Positions 1 to 7,368 are shown, counted from the first letter of the stretch. The stretch is 10,843 nucleotides of DNA from CAZLPZ01 sp964561535 (GCA_964561535.1 CAZLPZ010000042.1:1-10843), one strand, 5' to 3'. Program-made: numbers and translations. The notes: generated by a model from the sequence alone, not told the origin.

Positions 1-39
1 TAAGTGCGGCTTTTTCCGCTCAAATTTCCCTTTTCCCAT
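1..39 (-). CDS. tuf: Elongation factor Tu, N-terminal fragment (cut by window edge)
   Basis: Only the first 13 codons are inside the window, read leftwards from the ATG at 39-37: MGKGKFERKKPHL. The K-F-x-R-x-K-P-H pattern is the usual start of bacterial EF-Tu, which brings aminoacyl-tRNA to the ribosome as a GTP complex. The GTPase P-loop would begin just outside the window. A strong ribosome binding site, AAAGGAG, lies on the minus strand about 7 bases before the ATG, as expected for a very highly expressed gene. Gly2 and Leu13 differ slightly from common versions (often Ala2 and Val13). The gene is not preceded by fusA here: a divergent unknown gene lies upstream, so tuf probably has its own promoter. 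Identity rests on a short peptide but a characteristic one. Confidence 0.85.
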   Translation of the reverse strand, partial: MGKGKFERKKPHL

Positions 40-91
40 GTTTTCTCTCCTTTGTTTGGACCTAAATGAACTGTAAAAAAACGAGTACTTG

Positions 92-120
92 TGATTACGC
101 AGCGGCGGCGCGCCTGTCAA
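92..120 (-). promoter_or_regulatory. Probable tuf promoter
   Basis: Reading the minus strand there is a perfect -35 TTGACA (120-115), a 17-base GC-rich spacer, and TAATCA (97-92) in the -10 position. Transcription would start near 85, giving a leader of roughly 46 bases before the tuf ATG. The -35 box is excellent and the -10 box is poor, so the exact start is uncertain. Confidence 0.5.
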
Positions 121-155
121 GCCGTATTTTCAGCACTTTTTTACTTTTTGCAGTT

Positions 156-161
156 TATAAT
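156..161 (+). promoter_or_regulatory. Candidate -10 box for the 157-residue gene
   Basis: A consensus TATAAT sits 49 bases upstream of the ATG at 211. No convincing -35 hexamer is seen at 16-18 bases (GCACTT at 133-138 is the best-placed). An alternative reading pairs TTGCAG (148-153) with GATAAA (170-175) at a 16-base spacing. Either would give a short leader for the gene at 211 and would be divergent from tuf. Confidence 0.35.
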
Positions 162-210
162 AGGAATTGGATAAACGAATTTTTAACGATTTAGTCGGGG
201 CAGGGAAATT

Positions 211-684
211 ATGAATACAACAAAATCAAAAACAAAGATGGCGCATACACCTAAAATAAAGACAAAAAGAATTGAACTTTCAACCGCGGTTGAAGAAGGC
301 GTTGCCTTGTTGGGTCTTGTTGCGCGCATGCAGGATGATTTGGAACGTGCCGGGTTATCCACCAGTTTTCCGATTGGAAAGCAAATGATGGTCCGCCATC
401 AGGAACTTATGGCGGAATGGAATCGGTATGTGGATGGGGCGCCGGCACCTGAAAAGATGGCATATACATTGGCCTTGTATCGTCGATGCCGTGATGCGAT
501 CAATCAGGTGCAGTCATCGTTGCAAAATCTGATCCGCCCTCGGGGGGCGGCGATTTCGCCGGGCGTTGAAAAAGGAGTTTTCTCAATCTCGCCAACAGAC
601 ATTCTGGCTGAAATCGTCCGGGCCAAAGAAAATTGGGCCTATATTGATGCGCATCCTCAGGTCGTGATTGCCCGGGCGTCTTAA
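211..684 (+). CDS. Hypothetical protein, 157 residues, helical, basic N-terminus
   Basis: I do not recognise this protein. The first 20 residues are rich in Lys, Thr and Arg. The rest (about 21-157) looks mostly alpha-helical and soluble, with no signal peptide or membrane segment. A central part (about 60-106) has regularly spaced charged and hydrophobic residues that would suit helix pairing, followed by a Pro/Gly-containing linker (about 109-128) and a final short helix. The start at 211 is supported by AGGG at 202-205, five bases before the ATG. An in-frame ATG at codon 10 is a weaker alternative. It is a single-gene unit: it diverges from tuf, and a strong terminator follows 29 bases after its stop. 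A nucleic-acid-binding or structural role would be speculation from the basic N-terminus alone. Confidence 0.7.
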   Translation: MNTTKSKTKMAHTPKIKTKRIELSTAVEEGVALLGLVARMQDDLERAGLSTSFPIGKQMMVRHQELMAEWNRYVDGAPAPEKMAYTLALYRRCRDAINQVQSSLQNLIRPRGAAISPGVEKGVFSISPTDILAEIVRAKENWAYIDAHPQVVIARAS

Positions 685-712
685 AAAATAATCTGATAAT
701 TGAAAATGAGGA

Positions 713-740
713 CAGCCCGGCAATGCCGGGCTGATTTTTT
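713..740 (+). terminator. Intrinsic terminator of the 157-residue gene
   Basis: A perfect 9-bp GC-rich stem (713-721 with 725-733, CAGCCCGGC) closes a three-base AAT loop and is followed by ATTTTTT. It sits 29 bases past the stop codon at 684. It may also help stop minus-strand transcription from tRNA-Gly, though no good T-run follows it in that direction. Confidence 0.9.
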
Positions 741-762
741 ATAGAAGGGACTTTTGAAAAAA

Positions 763-836
763 TGGAGCGGGTGGCGGGAATCGAACCCGCGCGACCAGCT
801 TGGAAGGCTGGAGTTCTACCATTGAACTACACCCGC
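763..836 (-). tRNA. tRNA-Gly (anticodon TCC)
   Basis: The minus strand folds into a full cloverleaf of 74 bases including an encoded CCA end (765-763). The acceptor stem pairs GCGGGTG (836-830) with CACCCGC (773-767), and the discriminator base is U. The anticodon loop CTTCCAA gives anticodon TCC, reading GGA and GGG glycine codons. The T arm carries the GGTTCGATTCC pattern. A run of T on the minus strand (762-757) follows the CCA directly and could aid termination. Confidence 0.97.
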
Positions 837-840
837 ACCG

Positions 841-860
841 TGTCCATAAAAAATTGGACA
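841..860. repeat. Inverted repeat TGTCCA-N8-TGGACA between tRNA-Gly and the 82-residue gene
   Basis: Six-base arms at 841-846 and 855-860 flank an AT-rich eight-base centre. The right arm overlaps the -35 box of the promoter for the gene at 917. On the minus strand the repeat would lie in the short leader of tRNA-Gly, ending four bases before the mature 5' end. It could be an operator, a processing hairpin or chance. Confidence 0.4.
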
Positions 861-882
861 AAGGATCGTGTGCCGGTATAAA
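854..882 (+). promoter_or_regulatory. Promoter of the 82-residue gene
   Basis: TTGGAC (854-859) and TATAAA (877-882) are separated by exactly 17 bases, a good sigma-70 match. Transcription would start near 889, giving a leader of about 28 bases containing the ribosome binding site GAGGGG (907-912). This placement also supports the start at 917 rather than one inside tRNA-Gly. Confidence 0.65.
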
Positions 883-916
883 ACCAATTCTACAGACAAA
901 AAGCAAGAGGGGAATA

Positions 917-1165
917 ATGGCGACCAAAAAAACAATGCGGCCAAATGAGCGCATATTTGAAATTGAAGGGCGATTGCGGGATAAATGGGATCTTGTCGTT
1001 CAAATCGAGCGGTTTGTGGATGTCGCCAATCCGGATGATGATAAAGATTTATTTCGGGTGCATTTGCCTTATGGATTTGATCGGCCGTTTTTGGATTTAT
1101 CGAAAAGCATTCAGATTCGATCGGCAGTAGGTCAAATCGCACGGCAATGTGGCGAATATTCTTGA
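917..1165 (+). CDS. Hypothetical protein, 82 residues
   Basis: I do not recognise this small protein. It begins MATKKTMRPNERIFEIEG, continues with a predicted alternation of strands and helices, and contains an acidic patch NPDDDKDLF (about 38-46). It has no membrane segment or signal peptide. The start at 917 is chosen because AGAGGGG lies 5-6 bases upstream and a good promoter sits just before that. The reading frame stays open back to 800, but that earlier start would lie inside tRNA-Gly. The gene converges with yifB: 18 bases separate the two ends, with no clear terminator. Real coding is likely because promoter, ribosome binding site and frame agree. The function is unknown. Confidence 0.7.
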   Translation: MATKKTMRPNERIFEIEGRLRDKWDLVVQIERFVDVANPDDDKDLFRVHLPYGFDRPFLDLSKSIQIRSAVGQIARQCGEYS

Positions 1166-1183
1166 ATTTTGAGAGGTTCTTTT

Positions 1184-2731
1184 TTATGCGGCAACCAAAG
1201 TTTGGTTGGTATAAGACAGGCGGCGGAAGGTGATGGCCTCGGCGATATGATAGTCGGCCAATTGATCGGGGGCGCCGTCCAAATCGGCAACTGTACGTGC
1301 CACGCGCAGCAGGCGAAAATACCCCCGGGCCGAGAGGTTAAATCGTTCAACCGATTGATCCAAAATATTTTTTCCCGATGGGGTCATGGGGCAGGCTTGT
1401 TCCAAAGCGGTTCCGGAAAGATGGGCATTCAAGCCTGTACGTGGGCCCTCGGCCAGGGTTTCGGCACGTACGGTTTGATGTGTCCGGGCGGTCTGTACGC
1501 GTACTCGTACGTCTTTTGATGTCTCACCGCGTGGAAGGGTGGTGAGTTCAGCCACGGATAAGGCCGGCACATCAATTTGCATATCAATGCGATCCAAGAG
1601 AGGTCCTGATAATTTTCCCTGATACGTGCTGCCGCACCGGGGGGCCTGGGGGCATTCGCGACCCGGGTCACCCAAATACCCACATCGACAGGGGTTCATG
1701 GCGGCAATCATTTGAAACCGCGCGGGGAAGGTGGCATGGGTGTTTACCCGGGCAATCACGGCTTGACCTGTTTCCAGGGGTTGGCGTAATGATTCGAGGA
1801 CATCACGATTAAATTCAGGCAGTTCATCCAGGAACAAGACGCCATGGTGGGCGAGTGAAATTTCCCCAGGTTTGACGCGGTGCCCGCCGCCAATAAGGGC
1901 GGGAAGCGACGCCGAATGGTGTGGATCACGGTAGGGCCGTGTACGTACCAATCCCCCGTCGGGTAAGGTCCCTGCTAATGAATGGATCATCGAGACGTCC
2001 AGAGCTTCACGTGCAGAAAGTTCGGGCAAAATCCCTGGTAAACAGGCGGCCAGCATCGATTTCCCAGCGCCTGGGGGGCCCATCATTAATAAATTGTGCC
2101 CTCCGGCTGCTGCGATTTCCAATGCTCGGCGTGCGGTTTCTTGACCCCGTACGTCGGATAAATCGGGCCCTGTTGCGACGTTTTGGGGGGCGATTAAGGG
2201 GGTCGGACGTTTTAAAACTTGAGACCCTCGAAAATGAGAAATAATTTGTAAGAGCGTTTTTGGGGCGAGGATATTCATATCGGTGCTGGCCCAGGCGGCT
2301 TCGCCCCCATTGTCAAATGGACAAATAATGCCGGCCCCTGTTTCGGCCCCATGTAGGGCGGCGGGTAAAACGCCGTTTACACTTCGGATTCCGGCGTCCA
2401 ATCCCAATTCTCCCAGGGCAATATATTCGGCAATTTCATCTTTTGGCAAAACGCCGATCAAGGCCAAAACCCCGAGGGCAATGGGGAGATCATAGTGAGA
2501 TCCTTCTTTGATCACATCGGCCGGAGCCAGATTAACGACCACACGTTTTTGAGGCATGGAAATGCCCATGGCGTGCAGGGCGCCGCGGACGCGTTCGCGG
2601 CTTTCCCCCACCGCTTTATCCGGTAATCCGACGACGTCAAACCGAGGGAGGCCCGGCGAATCTTGAACTTGAACATCGATATCGAGGACGTCTAATCCTT
2701 GGAAGGCAACCGTGCGGACAGTGGCGACCAT
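1184..2731 (-). CDS. comM: YifB/ComM family AAA+ ATPase (Mg-chelatase-like)
   Basis: This 515-residue protein matches the usual length and layout of the YifB/ComM family. The N-terminal ChlI-like domain (about 1-170) includes PRFDVVGLPDKAV (29-41) and ADVIKEGSHYDLPIA (71-85). The AAA+ core has Walker A GPPGAGKS (218-225) and Walker B VLFLDE (298-303). A Cys cluster (C348, C350, C360, C366) and a C-terminal Mg-chelatase-like helical domain (about 420-515) follow. Vibrio ComM is a hexameric helicase that promotes branch migration during natural transformation. The family is also common in species not known to be transformable, so the role here is inferred. The name Mg-chelatase reflects fold only. 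The start at 2731 has AAAAGGGT about 8 bases upstream. It is transcribed alone and diverges from tRNA-Arg. Confidence 0.95.
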   Translation of the reverse strand: MVATVRTVAFQGLDVLDIDVQVQDSPGLPRFDVVGLPDKAVGESRERVRGALHAMGISMPQKRVVVNLAPADVIKEGSHYDLPIALGVLALIGVLPKDEIAEYIALGELGLDAGIRSVNGVLPAALHGAETGAGIICPFDNGGEAAWASTDMNILAPKTLLQIISHFRGSQVLKRPTPLIAPQNVATGPDLSDVRGQETARRALEIAAAGGHNLLMMGPPGAGKSMLAACLPGILPELSAREALDVSMIHSLAGTLPDGGLVRTRPYRDPHHSASLPALIGGGHRVKPGEISLAHHGVLFLDELPEFNRDVLESLRQPLETGQAVIARVNTHATFPARFQMIAAMNPCRCGYLGDPGRECPQAPRCGSTYQGKLSGPLLDRIDMQIDVPALSVAELTTLPRGETSKDVRVRVQTARTHQTVRAETLAEGPRTGLNAHLSGTALEQACPMTPSGKNILDQSVERFNLSARGYFRLLRVARTVADLDGAPDQLADYHIAEAITFRRLSYTNQTLVAA

Positions 2732-2777
2732 TTATTTGTACCCTTTTTGTTTTTTATTTAAAACAAAACATGAACAA

Positions 2778-2805
2778 TTTATAACAAAATGATTTATCAA
2801 ATCAA
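2778..2805 (-). promoter_or_regulatory. Probable yifB promoter
   Basis: On the minus strand TTGATT (2805-2800) and TATAAA (2783-2778) are spaced by 16 bases. Transcription would begin near 2771, some 40 bases before the yifB ATG. The surrounding spacer (2732-2870) is very AT-rich. Confidence 0.55.
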
Positions 2806-2871
2806 GAGGTAAATTTTTTAAATTTTAAAAGGTTTAAACCATGGCGTTATGGGGGATAAGAGCGTCAATAA

Positions 2872-2901
2872 TTGACAATGACCTCGGCCCATGATTTAAA
2901 T
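2872..2901 (+). promoter_or_regulatory. tRNA-Arg promoter
   Basis: A perfect -35 TTGACA (2872-2877) is followed at 17-18 bases by TTTAAA/TTAAAT (2895-2901). Transcription would start only a few bases before the mature tRNA at 2910, typical for a single tRNA gene. Confidence 0.65.
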
Positions 2902-2909
2902 GCGGCCAC

Positions 2910-2986
2910 GCGCTCGTAGCTCAGTTGGATAGAGTATTGGTTTCCGAAACCAAGGGTCGCAGGTTCGAGTCCTGCCGGGCGCGCCA
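2910..2986 (+). tRNA. tRNA-Arg (anticodon CCG)
   Basis: A full cloverleaf of 77 bases with encoded CCA (2984-2986). The acceptor stem GCGCTCG (2910-2916) pairs with CGGGCGC (2976-2982), including one G-T pair, and the discriminator is G. The anticodon arm TTGGT-TTCCGAA-ACCAA gives anticodon CCG, reading the CGG arginine codon. The T arm has GGTTCGAGTCC. mltG starts 65 bases downstream on the same strand with no terminator visible between, so some read-through into mltG is possible. Confidence 0.97.
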
Positions 2987-3016
2987 TTTCGGACGTTTAT
3001 TCGTTTTCAATCCGCA

Positions 3017-3045
3017 TTGTCAGCCTTTCTTTCCCATGGCATAGT
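3017..3045 (+). promoter_or_regulatory. Candidate mltG promoter, possibly giving a leaderless mRNA
   Basis: TTGTCA (3017-3022) and CATAGT (3040-3045) are 17 bases apart. The expected start of transcription, about seven bases after the -10 box, falls on or next to the mltG ATG at 3052. No ribosome binding site is visible before that ATG, which fits a leaderless message. Confidence 0.45.
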
Positions 3046-3051
3046 TATCCT

Positions 3052-4077
3052 ATGGTCGGACGTTTTTTCAGATTTATGTGCGCCGTGGCTTTGTTTTTTG
3101 GGCTGGCCGGCATTTTGACTTTTGTGTGGTTGGTGGGGGTATCCAAAGATCCGGGGACTTTCGACATGCCGCGTCTTGTGGTGATTGATCCCGGCACGGG
3201 CACGCGCGGCATTGCCGATCGATTAAAAGACGAAAAAATTATTCAGAATGATTTGGCTTTTATGGTCGCCGTTTTGACGTCGGGAAATTGGGGAAAACTT
3301 CAGGCGGGTGAATATGAATTTTCGGCCCGGGCGTCGATGCGTCTGGTTATTGATCAAATTGCGGATGGGCGTGTTTATCAACGATATGTGACAATCCCTG
3401 AAGGGCTGATGGTATCTGAAATTTTAGGGGTTGTGAGTGCGGCCGAGGGGTTGAGCGGCGAGGTGACGGTTATTCCTGAAGAAGGGCGTATTTTACCCGA
3501 AACGTATGCTTATACGCGGGGAGTAACCCGGGATGCTTTGATGGCGCGCATGGTGTCCGATATGGACCGTGTGGTGCAGGAATATTGGGCAAAACGTCCT
3601 CCTGAATTTCCTTTAAAAAATATTGAACAAGTATTGACGCTCGCGTCGATCATTGAAAAAGAAACGGGCGTATCGTCCGAACGAGCTCAGGTCGCGTCCG
3701 TCTTTTTTAATCGGTTACAAACTGGCATGAAATTGCAATCGGATCCGACGGTGATTTATGCCTTAACCAAAGGGCAAGGTAAATTAAACCGTCCCCTTTT
3801 AACGAAAGATCTCGTTGAAACACACTCTCCTTATAATACGTACTGGGCGGCGGGGCTGCCGCCGGGGCCTATTGCTAATCCGGGGCGTGCGAGTATTGAG
3901 GCTGTATTTTTGCCAGCTCAGACGGATTATTTTTATTTTGTAGCGAATGGAATGGGCGGACATATTTTTGCGCGGACACTTGATGAACATAATAAGAATG
4001 TCGCGCAATGGCGTAAAATTCAATCCGAGAAAGCTGCTGATGAGCCTCTTGCGGGTCAGTCTGTATCGGAGCGTTAA
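3052..4077 (+). CDS. mltG: Endolytic murein transglycosylase MltG (YceG family)
   Basis: MltG cleaves nascent glycan strands in the periplasm and is thought to set their length by terminating polymerisation. This 341-residue protein has one N-terminal membrane helix (about 8-28) with a short cytoplasmic start. A LysM-like subdomain follows (about 43-110), with GTGTRGIADRLKDEKII and LQAGEYEF. The YceG catalytic domain (about 140-325) carries the signature ASIIEKETG (198-206), which contains the family's catalytic glutamate, then SVFFNRL and LQSDPTVIYAL. Length and motifs are typical. No ribosome binding site is seen before the ATG, and a promoter-like sequence puts the transcript start at the ATG. 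Met9 is an alternative start but also lacks a ribosome binding site. asnB follows after three bases. In many alphaproteobacteria mltG directly follows fabF; here it is on the opposite strand from fabF. Confidence 0.95.
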   Translation: MVGRFFRFMCAVALFFGLAGILTFVWLVGVSKDPGTFDMPRLVVIDPGTGTRGIADRLKDEKIIQNDLAFMVAVLTSGNWGKLQAGEYEFSARASMRLVIDQIADGRVYQRYVTIPEGLMVSEILGVVSAAEGLSGEVTVIPEEGRILPETYAYTRGVTRDALMARMVSDMDRVVQEYWAKRPPEFPLKNIEQVLTLASIIEKETGVSSERAQVASVFFNRLQTGMKLQSDPTVIYALTKGQGKLNRPLLTKDLVETHSPYNTYWAAGLPPGPIANPGRASIEAVFLPAQTDYFYFVANGMGGHIFARTLDEHNKNVAQWRKIQSEKAADEPLAGQSVSER

Positions 4078-4080
4078 AAA

Positions 4081-6018
4081 ATGTGTGGAATTTTTGCATT
4101 GTATGCGCCGACCCGGTCGGGGGATGTGCGTCGTGGCATGCTTTCGGCCCTCACGCGGACGCTTAAACATCGCGGTCCCGATCATCAGGGCGAATGGCAT
4201 GATGATCAGGCGTTTCTGGGGTTAGGGCAACGACGTCTCGCCATTGTGGATTTATCATCAGATGGTCAGCAACCAATGGTGTCTAAATCACGCCGCTATA
4301 TTGTGTCGTTTAATGGTGAGATTTATAATTTTCCGGCGTTACGTGATGAATTGCGGGCGCGAGGTATTGTGTTTCGTGGACGGTCGGATACGGAAGTATT
4401 GCTCGCCGCGATTGAGCAATGGGGGTTAAATACAACGTGCCAGAAAATAAATGGCATGTTTGCAATTATTTTATACGATCAAGTGGACCGGAAACTTCAT
4501 CTCATTCGGGATCGATTTGGGAAGAAACCGCTTTATTTTGGGTGGGCAGGTTCTGATTTTTTATGTGCATCAGAATTAAAACCATTTTTTGCGCATCCAG
4601 ATTTTAAACGGATCATTTCTGGACAAGGCCTTGCGCATTATTTACGGTTGGGGTGGATCCCCGCGCCCTATAGTATTTTTGAAGGCGTGCATATGCTATT
4701 ACCCGGTTGTCGGGTGATGATGGATTTGTCTTCTTTACGACCTGGAATTATGCCTGTTGAAATGGATCCGTTTTGGGCGCCAGCGCGCATTGTCGATGAT
4801 GCCATGACACGCCGTTTTGCCATGTCTAAAATGTCTTATATCGAACGTCAAAAACATTTAGAAGATTTAATTGAGGTGTGTGTTAAGGATCGTATGGTAT
4901 CGGATGTTCCCTTGGGGGCATTTTTATCAGGGGGCATTGATTCGTCAACTGTTGTGGCGTTCATGCAGAAAAATTCACATGTTCCCATTAAAACATATGC
5001 GATTGGATTTGAAGAAAATGGATTTAATGAAGCCCCTTATGCGGCTGCCGTTGCACATCATTTGGGAACGGATCATCATGAACAGATTTTGACCTTGGCT
5101 GGCGCGCGGGATATTATTCCAGGATTACCGATGATTTTGGACGAACCGATGGCGGATGCGTCGATCATTCCGACTTATTTAGTGTCAAAATTCGCGCGCG
5201 CGGATGTGACGGTTGCGTTATCAGGAGACGGGGGTGATGAAGTTTTTGGGGGATATCACCGGCATGTTCAGATGGGGCGGATTTGGACGATGTTGTCTGT
5301 TTTACCCTTATCATTACGACGATTGGCTCAACCGCTTTTAAAACGTCTTGTGCCGTTATTGGCGCGTGGGGATGTTCAGGCCTATGGGCGCTATCAAAAA
5401 TTGGTGACACTTTTGGATCAACAGGATTTGAACAGCCTTTATCTTTTCTTGATTGGGGGGGCCGAAAAGAATACGTTTACGGGGCAGGATGATTCAAAAT
5501 CACGCGCGCCTTTTTATCAATCGAATGCATGGCCCACACATTTGACGGTTCCCGAATGGGCGATGTTTGCGGATACAATTCATTATATGCCGAATGATAT
5601 TTTAACCAAAGTGGATCGGGCCAGTATGGCGGTTAGTCTTGAAACGCGCGCGCCTCTTTTGGATATGCGGATTTTTGCAGAAAGTTGGAGTTTACCCCAA
5701 TCGGACCGTGTTTATCGGGGGTCGGGGAAACGTATTTTAAAGGATATTTTATACCGTCATGTGCCGCGTCCTTTGGTGGATCGTCCGAAACAAGGTTTCG
5801 GAGTTCCGATTGGGGCGTGGATGCGGGGGTCCTTAAAGTCTTGGGCTGATGATATGATTCATGATCCTGTTATGGTTCAAGTTTTTGGGTTCGATGCAGT
5901 TGAGCTTGAAACGGTATGGCAAAATTTTATTACGTCACGGGCCAGGGCTCAAGAAACAGTCTGGCGATTGGCACTCTTGTCATCTTGGGCGCAATATTGG
6001 TTGAAGCCGCACGCGTAA
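4081..6018 (+). CDS. asnB: Asparagine synthase (glutamine-hydrolysing)
   Basis: The family converts aspartate, glutamine and ATP to asparagine, glutamate, AMP and pyrophosphate. This 645-residue protein has both halves. The N-terminal class II glutaminase domain has the catalytic Cys2 (MCGIFALY), HRGPD (30-34) and FNGEIYN (77-83). The C-terminal synthetase domain has the PP-loop SGGIDSS (283-289), DEPMADASIIPTYLVS (354-369), SGDGGDEVFGGY (381-392) and PKQGFGVPIGAWMRG (569-583). The DEPxADxSxIPTYLVS form and the length are shared with AsnB-like amidotransferases found in surface-polysaccharide clusters, so the acceptor could be something other than free aspartate. No sugar-nucleotide genes are nearby. 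The start is three bases after mltG, with GGAG (4068-4071) inside the mltG end as ribosome binding site, so the two genes form an operon. The stop is one base from the convergent fabF stop. Confidence 0.9.
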   Translation: MCGIFALYAPTRSGDVRRGMLSALTRTLKHRGPDHQGEWHDDQAFLGLGQRRLAIVDLSSDGQQPMVSKSRRYIVSFNGEIYNFPALRDELRARGIVFRGRSDTEVLLAAIEQWGLNTTCQKINGMFAIILYDQVDRKLHLIRDRFGKKPLYFGWAGSDFLCASELKPFFAHPDFKRIISGQGLAHYLRLGWIPAPYSIFEGVHMLLPGCRVMMDLSSLRPGIMPVEMDPFWAPARIVDDAMTRRFAMSKMSYIERQKHLEDLIEVCVKDRMVSDVPLGAFLSGGIDSSTVVAFMQKNSHVPIKTYAIGFEENGFNEAPYAAAVAHHLGTDHHEQILTLAGARDIIPGLPMILDEPMADASIIPTYLVSKFARADVTVALSGDGGDEVFGGYHRHVQMGRIWTMLSVLPLSLRRLAQPLLKRLVPLLARGDVQAYGRYQKLVTLLDQQDLNSLYLFLIGGAEKNTFTGQDDSKSRAPFYQSNAWPTHLTVPEWAMFADTIHYMPNDILTKVDRASMAVSLETRAPLLDMRIFAESWSLPQSDRVYRGSGKRILKDILYRHVPRPLVDRPKQGFGVPIGAWMRGSLKSWADDMIHDPVMVQVFGFDAVELETVWQNFITSRARAQETVWRLALLSSWAQYWLKPHA

Positions 6019-6019
6019 A

Positions 6020-7297
6020 TTAAATCTTCCGAAAAATAATCGAGGCGTTTGTGCCGCCAAATCCAAATGAATTTGATAGGCAAATATGGACTGTTTTCTG
6101 TTGGGCAATATTGGGCACCAGATTTAATTCATCACACGCGGGGTCGGGATTTGTTAGGTTCAGGGTTGGGGGTAATGTGCCTGTTTCGATTGCCTTGATT
6201 GTAAAAATCGCTTCAATCGCGCCGGCCGCGCCTAACGCATGGCCAACCGCTGATTTGGTGGATGACATCGCGAGAGTTTTTAAATTATTTGCAAACAGGC
6301 GTTTAACGGCCCCGGCTTCAATGGCGTCCCCGAGTTGAGTGGACGTGCCGTGCGCATTAATATAGTCAACCTGATCCGGGGTGATCCCCGCATTCTTCAG
6401 GGCCATCTGCATGGCGCGGAATCCCCCATCGCCATCATCGGCAGGCGCTGTGATGTGATGCGCATCACCGGACAATCCATATCCGATGACTTCGGCATAG
6501 ATGCGGGCGCCGCGGGCACGGGCACTTTCATATTCTTCTAATACAACAATCCCCGCGCCTTCCCCAATGACAAATCCATCTCGGGCGGTATCAAAGGGGC
6601 GCGATGCTTCGGTTGGGCGGTCGTTATAGGTGGTACACAAGGCACGTGCCGCGGCAAATGCGCCAACGCCTAATCGGTTGACGGCGGCTTCGGCCCCCCC
6701 GGCGACCATCATATCCGCATCACCAAAGGCAATCAGGCGTGCCGCATCGCCAATCGCGTGGGTACCGGTGGCGCAGGCGGTGACGACCGAATGGTTCGGG
6801 CCTTTTAATCCATTGCGAATTGACACATGGCCAGATGCCAAATTAATCAACATCATGGGCACGGTAAAGGGCGACAGGCGGCGTGGCCCTTTTTCATGCA
6901 AGGTCACAGACGCATCATAGACGCTTTGAAGGCCACCAATGCCGGATCCAATCATGACGCCGGCGCGTTGTCGGTCTTCTTCGGTTTTGGCGACCCATCC
7001 GGAATCACGCAGGGCTTCTTCGGCGGCAGCGACGCCGAAAATAATAAAGGGGTCAACTTTACGTTGATCTTTTGAATCCATGATATCGTCAGGGTTAAAC
7101 CCATGGGTATCGTATCCATTAGATCCAGGCCGTGGGATATAGCCGGCGATTTGGGACGGCATATCATTGGCTTCGAAATGTGTTATTTTGCGAATACCGG
7201 ATTGGCCAGCAATGAGATTGCGCCATGTTTTTGGAAGGCCCGTGCCCAAAGGAGATACAATCCCCATTCCGGTGATGACGACGCGGCGTTTTTGCAT
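6020..7297 (-). CDS. fabF: 3-oxoacyl-ACP synthase II (KAS II)
   Basis: FabF condenses malonyl-ACP with acyl-ACP in the elongation cycle of type II fatty-acid synthesis in the cytoplasm. The 425-residue protein has the thiolase-fold Cys-His-His triad: Cys175 in VVTACATG, His316 in NAHGTST, and His353 in VGHALGAAGA. The C-terminal glycine-rich SFGFGGTNAS (410-419) is also present. The length is normal for alphaproteobacterial FabF. AAGGA lies 11 bases before the ATG, a slightly long spacing. It follows acpP on the same strand across an 88-base gap that contains a terminator-like hairpin, so fabF is probably expressed by partial read-through from acpP. Its last codon meets the end of asnB with a single base between, and no terminator is visible there. 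Confidence 0.97.
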   Translation of the reverse strand: MQKRRVVITGMGIVSPLGTGLPKTWRNLIAGQSGIRKITHFEANDMPSQIAGYIPRPGSNGYDTHGFNPDDIMDSKDQRKVDPFIIFGVAAAEEALRDSGWVAKTEEDRQRAGVMIGSGIGGLQSVYDASVTLHEKGPRRLSPFTVPMMLINLASGHVSIRNGLKGPNHSVVTACATGTHAIGDAARLIAFGDADMMVAGGAEAAVNRLGVGAFAAARALCTTYNDRPTEASRPFDTARDGFVIGEGAGIVVLEEYESARARGARIYAEVIGYGLSGDAHHITAPADDGDGGFRAMQMALKNAGITPDQVDYINAHGTSTQLGDAIEAGAVKRLFANNLKTLAMSSTKSAVGHALGAAGAIEAIFTIKAIETGTLPPTLNLTNPDPACDELNLVPNIAQQKTVHICLSNSFGFGGTNASIIFRKI

Positions 7298-7330
7298 GAC
7301 ACGTAATTTCCTTGATCTGTTTTTAAAACA

Positions 7331-7368
7331 AAAAAGCAGCTAAACCGATAAAGGCTCTGCTGCTTTTT
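7331..7368 (-). terminator. Terminator or attenuator hairpin between acpP and fabF
   Basis: A perfect 10-bp inverted repeat (7331-7340 with 7359-7368) encloses an 18-base loop. Read on the minus strand, the core is GCAGC/GCTGC extended by A-T pairs and ends in a run of six T, interrupted by G, then four more T. It begins 17 bases after the acpP stop. Partial termination here would keep ACP far more abundant than FabF, a ratio known from other bacteria. The arrangement is close to symmetric, so it could act in both directions. Confidence 0.7.

Noticed and set aside
800..916. Upstream extension of the 82-residue gene to an ATG at 800
   Set aside because: It would read through tRNA-Gly. The promoter at 854-882 and the ribosome binding site at 906-912 point to the ATG at 917.
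1184..2731. True magnesium chelatase subunit for chlorophyll synthesis
   Set aside because: Length and N-terminal domain are those of YifB/ComM, and no pigment genes are near.
4081..6018. Glutamine-fructose-6-phosphate aminotransferase or amidophosphoribosyltransferase, which share the Cys2 glutaminase domain
   Set aside because: The second half carries the PP-loop SGGIDSS and SGDGGDEVFGGY motifs of asparagine synthase, not SIS or PRTase domains.
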